Assembly: GCA_002429455.1 (NCBI GenBank)
Contig: DIZU01000029.1
Location: 10,402 to 20,442 of the forward strand
DNA from: Methylotenera sp. UBA6020
GTDB lineage: Bacteria; Pseudomonadota; Gammaproteobacteria; Burkholderiales; Methylophilaceae
Length of the DNA: 10,041 bases
Direction of reading: 5' to 3'
The notes beneath the pieces are model-generated. The model did no database searches. It saw only the letters and a program-made list of their open reading frames with translations, and was not told the DNA's origin. The position numbers and the translations under genes are program-made. Shown here piece after piece: positions 1 through 6,060 of this stretch (the stretch's first letter is position 1; every line of letters begins with the position of its first letter).

Positions 1-24
1 CTTGTGGTTGCTTAGACCCATGGA

Positions 25-48
25 AACGGTGATCAGTATGTCACCGTT
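25..48 (-). terminator. Hairpin over the PAP2 stop codon, possible weak terminator
   Basis: Perfect 8-bp inverted repeat: AACGGTGA (25-32) and TCACCGTT (41-48), with an 8-nt loop. It overlaps the stop codon of the minus-strand PAP2 gene. Read on the minus strand it is followed only by a very short T tract, so it is a weak candidate for an intrinsic terminator and could simply be a 3'-end stem-loop. The remaining bases at the left edge (1-24) hold nothing I can recognise. Confidence 0.3.
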
Positions 49-631
49 GGCGCAGCGACCAATTCACCAATTTCCTGATCAGCCATACAACCAATAGGCA
101 ACTCAGGGCGCCGGCCACCACATCAGCAGGGAAGTGAGCGCCTAAACTAATGCGCGACAACCCCACCCATAGCACAAAAGCCAACGCCACGTAGCGCCAA
201 TAACGGTTGAGCGCTGGCCAAAGGCTGGCGGCGATTAGCGTGGCAAAAGAAGTGTGTCCACTCGGCAGGCTGTGTTGCAAATTGAGCTCTGGGCTGCCCA
301 CCAGATGCACACTGCCTAACGGCAAGGCCAGCGGCGGGCGTGGAAAGGCAAACCAGTTCTTGAGTAGGCCTATCATAGCGCCATCTAACAGGTTCCCTAA
401 CGCGAAAACGGCAATGACACCGAACCATAGCTGCAGCGAACTTTTATCTTTGTTGTGCACAGCGAAAAGTGCCAGCAGCACCAGCAAGCCAAGATAAACG
501 ATGAAATTGCTGTGTTCTGCTAATTGCGAACCTAACAGCATAAATCGATCCAGCGCATCGCAATGCAACGCATTGATTAGCTGAAACAACCAGACATTGA
601 ATCCACCCCAGTCGTAGAATATGGCTCTCAT
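41..631 (-). CDS. PAP2-family membrane phosphatase (undecaprenyl-diphosphatase-like)
   Basis: Integral membrane phosphatase of the PAP2 superfamily, which hydrolyses lipid (pyro)phosphates such as undecaprenyl diphosphate with its active site facing the periplasm. All three signature motifs are present (196-residue numbering): K-x6-RP at 91-99, PSGH at 123-126, and SR-x5-H-x3-D at 159-170, which supplies the catalytic His166 and Asp170. Hydrophobic segments lie around 45-60, 70-88, 127-140, 146-160 and 170-187, as expected for the six-helix fold. The start at 631 was chosen because it forms a 4-bp ATGA overlap with the stop of the upstream DUF4337 gene, implying translational coupling. An in-frame ATG at 640 would add three residues. 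Neither start has a clear Shine-Dalgarno sequence, which also favours coupling. The exact lipid substrate cannot be read from sequence. Confidence 0.88.
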   Translation of the reverse strand: MRAIFYDWGGFNVWLFQLINALHCDALDRFMLLGSQLAEHSNFIVYLGLLVLLALFAVHNKDKSSLQLWFGVIAVFALGNLLDGAMIGLLKNWFAFPRPPLALPLGSVHLVGSPELNLQHSLPSGHTSFATLIAASLWPALNRYWRYVALAFVLWVGLSRISLGAHFPADVVAGALSCLLVVWLIRKLVNWSLRQR

Positions 632-1200
632 GCCAGCCATGCCATGACGGCAAGCAGTAACCCGCCAGCAGCACTGCCCATGGCCAATCCAAATAACCAG
701 CGACGGCGCGTCAGCACGGTAATCGAGGCTAGTGAGATGGCGATCTGGATCAGTGTCATGGCCTGAGCTAAGCGGTGGTGGGGATGCATGGCTAGCTCAC
801 TATTTTCATCGGCCTTGTGCGACTCTTGATCCAACTGCTCAGCTTTTTGTTTGATGTCCTTCTTTTCCTTTTCATACTTATCTACCTGAGTGCGATAGAA
901 CTCAACCCTATCCTTAGGCGCCAGATCGGTCGCCAGCTCCATCAGGTGCTGCTTTGAGCTCTTGGCCTGATAGTAACCCCATTGGTCGGAAGCCTGCGCC
1001 TTTTTCAGCACAGCTTCGTTTTTGTAAAGCATAGCCTCATTCTGGGTGGCGCCTCCTTGGTAGCTGACGATTGCGCCAGCTGTGGCCAGAATTGCCGTAA
1101 ATATAGCCACATACTGGGCTAGGCCAGCACCTTCATGTTGGGCTGCATGCTCCACAGCATGATCGTGGGGGCCGTGCACATGGAAACCGTCTTCAGACAT
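628..1200 (-). CDS. DUF4337-type membrane protein with His-rich N-terminus
   Basis: Protein of 190 residues with no known biochemical function that matches the DUF4337 pattern. It has a cytoplasmic-looking N-terminus, one membrane segment (about 28-47), the family-typical stretch NEA..KNEAVLKKAQASDQWGYYQAKS (about 54-82), a highly charged helical or coiled-coil stretch (about 97-135), and two C-terminal membrane segments (about 146-163 and 168-189). The N-terminal 22 residues contain six histidines (7, 9, 12, 14, 18, 22), a possible metal-binding tail. The reading frame is open to 1317, but the start at 1200 is preferred because GGAG lies 8 nt upstream and the homologous region begins just after it. 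The gene ends in an ATGA overlap with the PAP2 phosphatase gene, so the two are probably co-expressed. Family assignment is from memory of the motif. Confidence 0.82.
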   Translation of the reverse strand: MSEDGFHVHGPHDHAVEHAAQHEGAGLAQYVAIFTAILATAGAIVSYQGGATQNEAMLYKNEAVLKKAQASDQWGYYQAKSSKQHLMELATDLAPKDRVEFYRTQVDKYEKEKKDIKQKAEQLDQESHKADENSELAMHPHHRLAQAMTLIQIAISLASITVLTRRRWLFGLAMGSAAGGLLLAVMAWLA

Positions 1201-1231
1201 GCGAGATACTCCGTTACAAAAAAATAGCTCA

Positions 1232-1259
1232 AAGATACCACACTGTTGACGCGCCTCAA
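1232..1259 (-). promoter_or_regulatory. Possible sigma-70 promoter for the DUF4337-PAP2 unit
   Basis: On the minus strand a TTGAGG -35-like hexamer (1254-1259) is separated by 16 nt from a TATCTT -10-like hexamer (1232-1237). This would give a leader of about 25 nt before the GGAG and ATG at 1200. Each hexamer matches consensus at only four of six positions, so the call is tentative. Confidence 0.3.
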
Positions 1260-1344
1260 ACCGTCCTCTGCCCATTTTTAATCTAACTGCAATGGCCGAT
1301 GTCGAGGAGTCATGCAACGGAAATTATCGTGCGCAGCTTATCTT

Positions 1345-1371
1345 AAGCCGACTCAATTCAACTTGCGGCTT
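1345..1371 (-). terminator. Weak stem-loop after the regulator gene
   Basis: AAGCCG (1345-1350) and CGGCTT (1366-1371) form a 6-bp stem with a 15-nt loop just past the stop codon of the minus-strand regulator. There is no T tract on the minus strand, so termination here would be inefficient or Rho-assisted. It is the only structure seen between the two minus-strand transcription units. Confidence 0.22.
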
Positions 1372-1376
1372 GAATC

Positions 1377-3308
1377 TTAGGCGAGTCCAAGGGACCGTAG
1401 TTTGCGGTAAAGGGTATTGCGGCTAATGCCAAGCTGGCGTGCTACCGCAGAAATGTTTCCTGATTGGGCTTGCATGGCTAAACGTATGGCGTCTGCCGCC
1501 AAATCACCTAAAACCACTGCTTTGGCTTGACTAGGTAGTTGAACGTCACTTTGGTCAGATGTATGCATTTCATCGGTAAAGTCCTGTGTGAGATGGATGT
1601 CGCTGATAGGCGTCCCATCCGCCAGTGCCAGTGCGGTGCGCAGCACATTATGCAGTTGACGGATATTACCTGGCCAAGTGTGCTTTTTAAATATTGCCAT
1701 CACTGCCGGGGTGATCTCAACTTGATGTGCCTGTTCAATTTGCAGAATCATATTGATCAGCGCGGACAAGTCCGAGCGCTGCCGCAGTGGCGGCAATGTC
1801 ACGCTCAGCCCATTGATGCGGTAATAAAGGTCGCTACGGAATTCTCCGCTTGCCACTTTTTCACGCAGCTTCAGGTTGGTAGCGCTAATCAATGCAAAAT
1901 TGACGGCTTTGGATTTGCTGCTGCCCAACGGGGTGACTGTGCGCTCTTGAAGCACCCGTAGCAATCGGGCCTGCAAGGCAAGCGGCATGTCGCCGATTTC
2001 ATCCAGAAACAAAGTGCCGCCATCGGCTTGCTCTATCTTGCCCAGGCTACCTTTGCGTTTGGCGCCAGTGAATGCGCCTTCTTCGTAGCCAAACAACTCA
2101 GACTCAATCAAGCCATCAGGCAGCGCAGCGCAATTGACGGCCACCCAAGGGCCTTGGTGCTGGGCGCTGGCCTCGTGAATTGCGCGTGCAAACAGCTCCT
2201 TGCCTACGCCGGTTTCGCCTTGTATGAGTATTGGAATATCGCGTGACAGCACCTGTTTGATTTGCTGAATGGCGCGTGCAATTTGTGCATCGCCACTGTT
2301 CAGCATGTCTAGATTGGCGGCACTGGTTCTTTTGATAACTGGCGGGCGGAGTGAGCGAGGTTGATGCTTTTTAGCTAAAGACTCCACTTGCGCGTAAATG
2401 CGGGCACCATTACTCAGCCTCAATGGAAATATCAGTTTGTCCCCGCTGGCTACGTGGCCTAACAAGATCGCAAGCGGCATATCGAATAACTGGTTGTAAT
2501 GTAGCTGCTGGCCGCGGGTCGCCAGCTCCTGCAGATTCAGGCTAAGCTGGAATTGCCCGCTACGATTGGTGGCAACAAGCTGACCGTCATCGGCAAACAT
2601 GGCAATGCCTTCCCACAGCGTACCAATAAATTCCGGACGTGCGTGAAAGTGTAAGGCGATATCACTTTCGTAGCCGGCGCGAAACAGGCGATTCTCGATC
2701 ATTTGCGCAGCCATTTTCACCAGCGCCAGCGTATGCTGCTGCGGCATATTAAAATCGTTAGAAACATCCAGTGTCGCAAGCAGCTCATTTTTAGCGCCAA
2801 AGACAGGCACCGCAGAGCAACTCAGTGAGTGATGATGTGCCATGAAATGTTCGGCACCCTGCACGGTCATGGCCGACTGTTCAACCAGCGCGGTGCCGAT
2901 TGCGTTGGTACCGCGGTGGTCCTCGTGCCAGGAGACGCCGGGCGATAGCGCTATGCGTTGTTCTTGGTTGAGAAAATGCTGGTCACCCAGGCTATGCAGA
3001 ATGACACCCTGATCATCAGTCAATAGCACGATGCTGCGCGTATGCGATATCTGTTCGTTGAGGGTTTCCATTTCTGGTCGTGCATGGGCAAGCAGCATGT
3101 GGTTCTGTTCGCGCTTGCGCGCCAGTTCCTTGGCCGTCACCACTTCTACCTCGCGCGGCGCATTGGCATCAATGCCGCTGGCGAGACAGCGCCGCCAGGA
3201 GCGTTCGATAGCTTCCGCAATAGCCCCTTGCTGTACATCGCCATTGGTAAGGAATTCTTTTCTGGCCTGCAATATCGTTGGGGCGTTATTTAGTGGGGAA
3301 TCTTTCAT
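1377..3308 (-). CDS. Sigma-54-dependent activator, AcoR/BmoR-like (GAF, AAA+, Fis HTH)
   Basis: Cytoplasmic bacterial enhancer-binding protein of 643 residues, a normal length for the AcoR type. The N-terminus has the ERSWRRCLASG signature (35-45), followed by a GAF sensor (about 88-205) that includes the family stretch WHEDHRGTNAIGTAL (127-141). A second PAS-like region (about 225-310) may form part of the sensor. The AAA+ domain has Walker A GETGVGKE (364-371), the sigma-54 contact loop GAFTGA (411-416), Walker B GTLFLDEIGD (431-440), RSDLYYR (491-497) and PGNIRQL (546-552), all apparently intact. A Fis-type helix-turn-helix closes the protein (about 616-640, GNISAVARQLGISRNTLYRKL). Relatives such as AcoR, BmoR and MimR respond to acetoin, alcohols or ketones and activate catabolic genes. 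It is divergent from xoxF, whose upstream region carries a sigma-54 promoter, so xoxF is its likely target. The effector is unknown. The ribosome binding site before the ATG at 3308 is weak. Confidence 0.92.
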   Translation of the reverse strand: MKDSPLNNAPTILQARKEFLTNGDVQQGAIAEAIERSWRRCLASGIDANAPREVEVVTAKELARKREQNHMLLAHARPEMETLNEQISHTRSIVLLTDDQGVILHSLGDQHFLNQEQRIALSPGVSWHEDHRGTNAIGTALVEQSAMTVQGAEHFMAHHHSLSCSAVPVFGAKNELLATLDVSNDFNMPQQHTLALVKMAAQMIENRLFRAGYESDIALHFHARPEFIGTLWEGIAMFADDGQLVATNRSGQFQLSLNLQELATRGQQLHYNQLFDMPLAILLGHVASGDKLIFPLRLSNGARIYAQVESLAKKHQPRSLRPPVIKRTSAANLDMLNSGDAQIARAIQQIKQVLSRDIPILIQGETGVGKELFARAIHEASAQHQGPWVAVNCAALPDGLIESELFGYEEGAFTGAKRKGSLGKIEQADGGTLFLDEIGDMPLALQARLLRVLQERTVTPLGSSKSKAVNFALISATNLKLREKVASGEFRSDLYYRINGLSVTLPPLRQRSDLSALINMILQIEQAHQVEITPAVMAIFKKHTWPGNIRQLHNVLRTALALADGTPISDIHLTQDFTDEMHTSDQSDVQLPSQAKAVVLGDLAADAIRLAMQAQSGNISAVARQLGISRNTLYRKLRSLGLA

Positions 3309-3344
3309 TTATCTGGCTTAAGCATCTCTAATCAAGTGAACAAC

Positions 3345-3356
3345 TGTCACGTAACA
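3345..3356. promoter_or_regulatory. Imperfect palindrome beside the main activator site
   Basis: TGTCACGTAACA is a 12-bp near-palindrome (10 of 12 positions symmetric) immediately next to the perfect palindrome at 3357-3377. CAACTGT occurs both here (3341-3347) and across the junction (3355-3361), as a direct repeat. It may be a second, weaker activator site, since sigma-54 activators often use paired sites, but the spacing of its arms differs from the main site. Confidence 0.3.
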
Positions 3357-3377
3357 ACTGTGCCGTTCTGGCACAGT
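3357..3377. promoter_or_regulatory. Perfect palindrome, likely enhancer (UAS) for the activator
   Basis: ACTGTGCC (3357-3364), a 5-nt spacer, then GGCACAGT (3370-3377): perfect 8-bp dyad arms. Its centre is about 143 bp upstream of the predicted xoxF transcription start, within the usual range for a sigma-54 enhancer site, and 59 bp from the regulator's start codon. The Fis-type HTH of the divergent regulator binds dyad sites as a dimer, so this is the best candidate operator. Its position also suggests that the regulator could control its own gene. Confidence 0.65.
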
Positions 3378-3395
3378 GCAAAAATTTAAACTCAG

Positions 3396-3425
3396 TTAAT
3401 GCCAAGCCTGAAAAAATTGCATTAA
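3396..3425. repeat. Inverted repeat in the xoxF upstream region
   Basis: TTAATGC (3396-3402) and GCATTAA (3419-3425) are perfect 7-bp arms separated by 16 nt. Just downstream, TAATGGATT (3431-3439) and TAATGGGTT (3445-3453) form a direct near-repeat. They lie in the AT-rich stretch between the enhancer palindrome and the -24/-12 promoter. They could be sites for an additional regulator or part of DNA bending; the AT-rich composition means chance is possible. Confidence 0.3.
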
Positions 3426-3454
3426 AAAAATAATGGATTGATTTTAATGGGTTT

Positions 3455-3467
3455 TATCAGCCAATTC
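3455..3467 (+). promoter_or_regulatory. IHF-like site between enhancer and promoter
   Basis: TATCAGCCAATTC fits the IHF core WATCAR-N4-TTR at all but the last fixed position. IHF bends DNA between enhancer and promoter at many sigma-54 promoters, and this match lies between the palindrome at 3357-3377 and the promoter at 3483-3499. The region is AT-rich, so a chance match is possible. Confidence 0.3.
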
Positions 3468-3482
3468 AGGATTTTTTCCATG

Positions 3483-3499
3483 TTGGCATATCAATTGCA
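3483..3499 (+). promoter_or_regulatory. Sigma-54 (-24/-12) promoter of xoxF
   Basis: TTGGCAT, five bases, then TTGCA. The invariant GG (3485-3486) and GC (3497-3498) are exactly 10 bp apart, as required for RpoN holoenzyme, and the flanking bases agree with the TTGGCAC-N5-TTGCA consensus apart from one position. Predicted transcription start is near 3510, giving a leader of about 95 nt before xoxF. The pairing with a divergent GAFTGA-containing activator makes the assignment much stronger than the motif alone. Confidence 0.82.
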
Positions 3500-3529
3500 A
3501 TGTTAGCACTGTTAGATATATCGCAGCAC

Positions 3530-3554
3530 ATTCATAACGCAGCAGTATATGAAT
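3530..3554 (+). other. Stem-loop in the xoxF 5' leader
   Basis: ATTCATA (3530-3536) and TATGAAT (3548-3554) form a 7-bp AT-rich stem with an 11-nt loop in the predicted xoxF leader. CGCAGCA occurs just before it (3522-3528) and again in the loop (3538-3544). It could affect mRNA stability. I recognise no known riboswitch here. Confidence 0.3.
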
Positions 3555-3604
3555 TTAATAAGCCCATTATTTTAATAACAATTTTATATTTTTGGAGATG
3601 CAGC

Positions 3605-5491
3605 ATGGATCATCAATTTAAACTCGCTTTTGGCGCAAGAGTAGCTTTGGGTGCGGGCCTACTTGGCATGTTGTGCAGCACGGCCTTTGCCAGCGATGAA
3701 TTATCAAAACTCATGCAGGATGACAATCAATGGGCTCACCCTCGCAAAGACTACAGCAACACTGGATACAGTCGCCTTGCTCAAGTCAATAAGGGTAACG
3801 TTAAGAACTTAAAGCTTGCCTGGACGTTCTCAACCGGTGTTAATCGCGGTCATGAAGGTGCGCCACTAGTCATCAACGACATCATGTATATACATACGGC
3901 TTTTCCGAACAACGTATATGCGCTGGATCTTAACGACAACCAGAAAATCCTCTGGTCCTACTTCCCCAAGCAGGATGCCTCCATACAAGCATTGCTTTGC
4001 TGCGACAATGTAAATAGAGGTTTGGGTTATGGCGATGGTAAGATTTTCTTGCAACAAAACGATGGCACACTGGTTGCACTGGATGCTAAGACGGGTAATA
4101 AAGTCTGGGATACCAAAGTGACTGACAGCAAAGCTGGGGCGTCCAATACCAACGCGCCACACGTCATTAAAGACAAGGTCATTACCGGTTGCTCAGGTGG
4201 CGAATTTGGCGTTCGTTGCTATATTTCGGCCTACAACATCAAGGATGGCGCTTTGGTCTGGCGTGCTTACAGCACCGGATCGGACAAAGATGCTTTGATC
4301 GGTGCAGATTTTAACAAGGATAACCCGCATTACAGCGCTCAGTCTGTCTATGAAGATGTGAACGGCGGTAATAAAGTAGGCGGTTCGTTCAAAGCGCTAA
4401 GCAAGGATCAACTCAAATTCCCCGAGGCTGACTTAGGTATAAAAACCTGGCTTAAGCCACAGGCCAGAAAAGATGGCTGGCAAACCGGTGGCGGCCCGAC
4501 TTGGGGATGGTATTCTTACGATCCGAAATTGAATCTGATGTACTACGGTACTGGCAATCCTGGCACCTGGAATCCCGATGTGCGGCCTGGTGATAACAAA
4601 TGGTCCATGACGATTTTCGCTCGCGATGTGGATACCGGTATGGCCAAGTGGGGTTACCAAATGACGCCGCATGATGAGTGGGACTATGACGGCATGAATG
4701 AAATCGTGCTATGGGATATGCAAGGCAAAAAGTTGGCTACCCATTTCGACCGTAACGGCTTCGGTTACACTTTTGATCGTACTAATGGCAGCCTGCTGGT
4801 GGCTAAGAAGATGAACCCGTTTGTGAACTGGGCAACCAGCATCGATCTTAAATCTGGCGTGCCGAATAAGGATCCAAAGTACTCCACACATCAGGATTAC
4901 AACGCAAAAGGCATTTGCCCGTCTGCGCTGGGTGTGAAGGATGAACAGCCTTCCGCATTCTCACCAAAAACCAAACTATTTTATGTGCCGCTTAACCATG
5001 TATGCATGACTTACGAACCAGTAGAGTCTAAATATGTAGCAGGGCAGCCATGGGTTGGCTCAACCTTAACCATGTTTGCCGGTCCTGAAGGCGTGATGGG
5101 TGGATTCATGGCTTGGGACGGTATAAAAGGAAAATCGCAGTGGTATAACAAAGAGAAGTTCTCCGCTTGGGGTGGTGCATTAGTCACGGCATCTGACCTC
5201 GTGTTCTACGGTACGCTTGATCGTTGGCTCAAAGGTGTAGATGCCAATACTGGTAAAGAGTTATGGAAATTCCAGGTAGGTTCTGGCGTGGTCGGTAATG
5301 TGATCACGTACGGCCATAAAGGTAAGCAATACGTGGGTGTTCTCTCTGGCATAGGTGGCTGGGCTGGTGTGGCCATGAATATGGGCATGACTAACGAAAC
5401 AGATGGTTTGGGTGCAGCAGGGGGTTACAAGGAGCTGGTTAAATACAATGCTGCTCCTGGCGGCGGCGCAATGAACGTATTTAGCCTGTAA
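3605..5491 (+). CDS. xoxF: Lanthanide-type PQQ-dependent methanol/alcohol dehydrogenase (XoxF-like)
   Basis: Periplasmic quinoprotein oxidising methanol or other primary alcohols with PQQ and a metal, 628 residues. The signal peptide ends in TAFA-S (cleavage near 29/30). Family landmarks: vicinal disulfide Cys132-Cys133 in LLCCDNVNRG, Glu200 and Asn318 as metal ligands, PQQ-stacking Trp300 in PTWGW, Arg383, and a second cysteine pair Cys438/Cys467 with MxaF-like spacing. Catalytic Asp360 lies in DEWDYDG; Asp362, two residues later, is the extra acidic ligand typical of lanthanide-dependent XoxF/ExaF enzymes, whereas calcium MxaF has Ala there. Tryptophan-docking repeats run to the C-terminus. 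The start at 3605 is preferred (GGAG 7 nt upstream, good signal peptide); an in-frame ATG at 3500 lies before the predicted transcription start. It is 37 bp upstream of a cytochrome gene, forming an operon controlled by the sigma-54 promoter. No xoxJ is adjacent. The exact XoxF clade (possibly XoxF4, by taxonomy) is not determined. Confidence 0.93.
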   Translation: MDHQFKLAFGARVALGAGLLGMLCSTAFASDELSKLMQDDNQWAHPRKDYSNTGYSRLAQVNKGNVKNLKLAWTFSTGVNRGHEGAPLVINDIMYIHTAFPNNVYALDLNDNQKILWSYFPKQDASIQALLCCDNVNRGLGYGDGKIFLQQNDGTLVALDAKTGNKVWDTKVTDSKAGASNTNAPHVIKDKVITGCSGGEFGVRCYISAYNIKDGALVWRAYSTGSDKDALIGADFNKDNPHYSAQSVYEDVNGGNKVGGSFKALSKDQLKFPEADLGIKTWLKPQARKDGWQTGGGPTWGWYSYDPKLNLMYYGTGNPGTWNPDVRPGDNKWSMTIFARDVDTGMAKWGYQMTPHDEWDYDGMNEIVLWDMQGKKLATHFDRNGFGYTFDRTNGSLLVAKKMNPFVNWATSIDLKSGVPNKDPKYSTHQDYNAKGICPSALGVKDEQPSAFSPKTKLFYVPLNHVCMTYEPVESKYVAGQPWVGSTLTMFAGPEGVMGGFMAWDGIKGKSQWYNKEKFSAWGGALVTASDLVFYGTLDRWLKGVDANTGKELWKFQVGSGVVGNVITYGHKGKQYVGVLSGIGGWAGVAMNMGMTNETDGLGAAGGYKELVKYNAAPGGGAMNVFSL

Positions 5492-5528
5492 TTCTCCAGT
5501 TCACCTACAACATAGAAAAGGATCTTGC

Positions 5529-5855
5529 ATGAAAACAGTACTAATAATGACATTTTTCTCTAGTGTGCTGATGTTGAGTTTCCAGGCTGCGAATGCAACT
5601 GACTCAGCAGAGGCGCTTGCACAAAAGAGCGGATGTTTAAACTGCCATAGCGTACAAGCTGCAATCCTGGGCCCGGCCTACAAAGATGTTGCCAAGAAAT
5701 ACAAGGGCGACAACGGCGCGGAAGCGCGACTGGTAGCTAAGGTGAAAGCTGGCGGTAGCGGGGTCTGGGGCAAGATGCCTATGCCGGCAAACAGCCCGCA
5801 GGTAAAAGACGATGACATTAAAACCGTTGTGAAATGGGTTCTGTCACTTGGGTAG
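5529..5855 (+). CDS. Small periplasmic c-type cytochrome, c551/c8-like
   Basis: Electron carrier of 108 residues with a signal peptide cleaved after ANA (23/24), leaving a mature protein of about 85 residues. The haem is attached at CLNCH (36-40), with His40 as proximal ligand. The sequence GPAYKDVAKKY (48-58) and the C-terminal VWGKMPMPANS (79-89), with Met85 as the probable distal ligand, closely follow the Pseudomonas cytochrome c551 pattern. The start is supported by AAGGA 6 nt before the ATG. It sits 37 bp after xoxF and before a strong terminator, so it is co-transcribed and is the likely electron acceptor of the dehydrogenase or a carrier from it to a terminal oxidase. The usual partner of XoxF (XoxG, cytochrome cL type) is larger, so a c551-type protein here is unusual; this functional pairing is inference. 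Confidence 0.92.
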   Translation: MKTVLIMTFFSSVLMLSFQAANATDSAEALAQKSGCLNCHSVQAAILGPAYKDVAKKYKGDNGAEARLVAKVKAGGSGVWGKMPMPANSPQVKDDDIKTVVKWVLSLG

Positions 5856-5876
5856 TTGCTACTGAGTCTTTAGCTG

Positions 5877-5911
5877 AAAAAGAGCCAATCATTAGGGTTG
5901 GCTCTTTTTTT
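5877..5911 (+). terminator. Intrinsic terminator of the xoxF-cytochrome operon
   Basis: A 12-bp perfect stem, AAAAAGAGCCAA (5877-5888) with TTGGCTCTTTTT (5898-5909), a 9-nt loop and a run of seven T on the plus strand (5905-5911). It begins about 20 nt after the cytochrome stop codon. A textbook Rho-independent terminator. Confidence 0.92.
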
Positions 5912-6060
5912 ATTTACTACGTAGATTTATCGCTGATTTTGACCAATCAAAGATCGCATAATTATCTATGCTTCCAAGTTTGATACTTTTTGCTGCGCCC
6001 GAGACGATGAAACTTGGCTATTGGAACATCAAGTTGAATTGTTCTTTGCTAAAGTACACA

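Noticed and set aside
1201..1317. N-terminal extension of the DUF4337 gene to 1317
   Set aside because: The extra 39 residues look like translated noncoding DNA, and the ATG at 1200 has GGAG 8 nt upstream; the possible promoter also falls inside the extension.
1539..1961. 140-codon plus-strand frame inside the regulator gene
   Set aside because: It is antisense to the conserved AAA+/HTH coding sequence, rich in Cys/His/Gln typical of reverse-strand shadows, and has no family resemblance.
3500..3604. In-frame upstream ATG that would extend the dehydrogenase by 35 residues
   Set aside because: It lies upstream of the start predicted from the -24/-12 promoter (about 3510), would hide the signal peptide behind an unrelated stretch, and lacks a ribosome binding site; the ATG at 3605 has GGAG at ideal spacing.
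3510..3604. Riboswitch (metal or cofactor) in the xoxF leader
   Set aside because: The leader is short and AT-rich with one simple stem; no known riboswitch core is visible.
5968..6060. N-terminal extension of the CAP-domain gene
   Set aside because: It would bury the signal peptide more than 30 residues inside the protein; starts at 6061 or 6070 give a normal exported protein.
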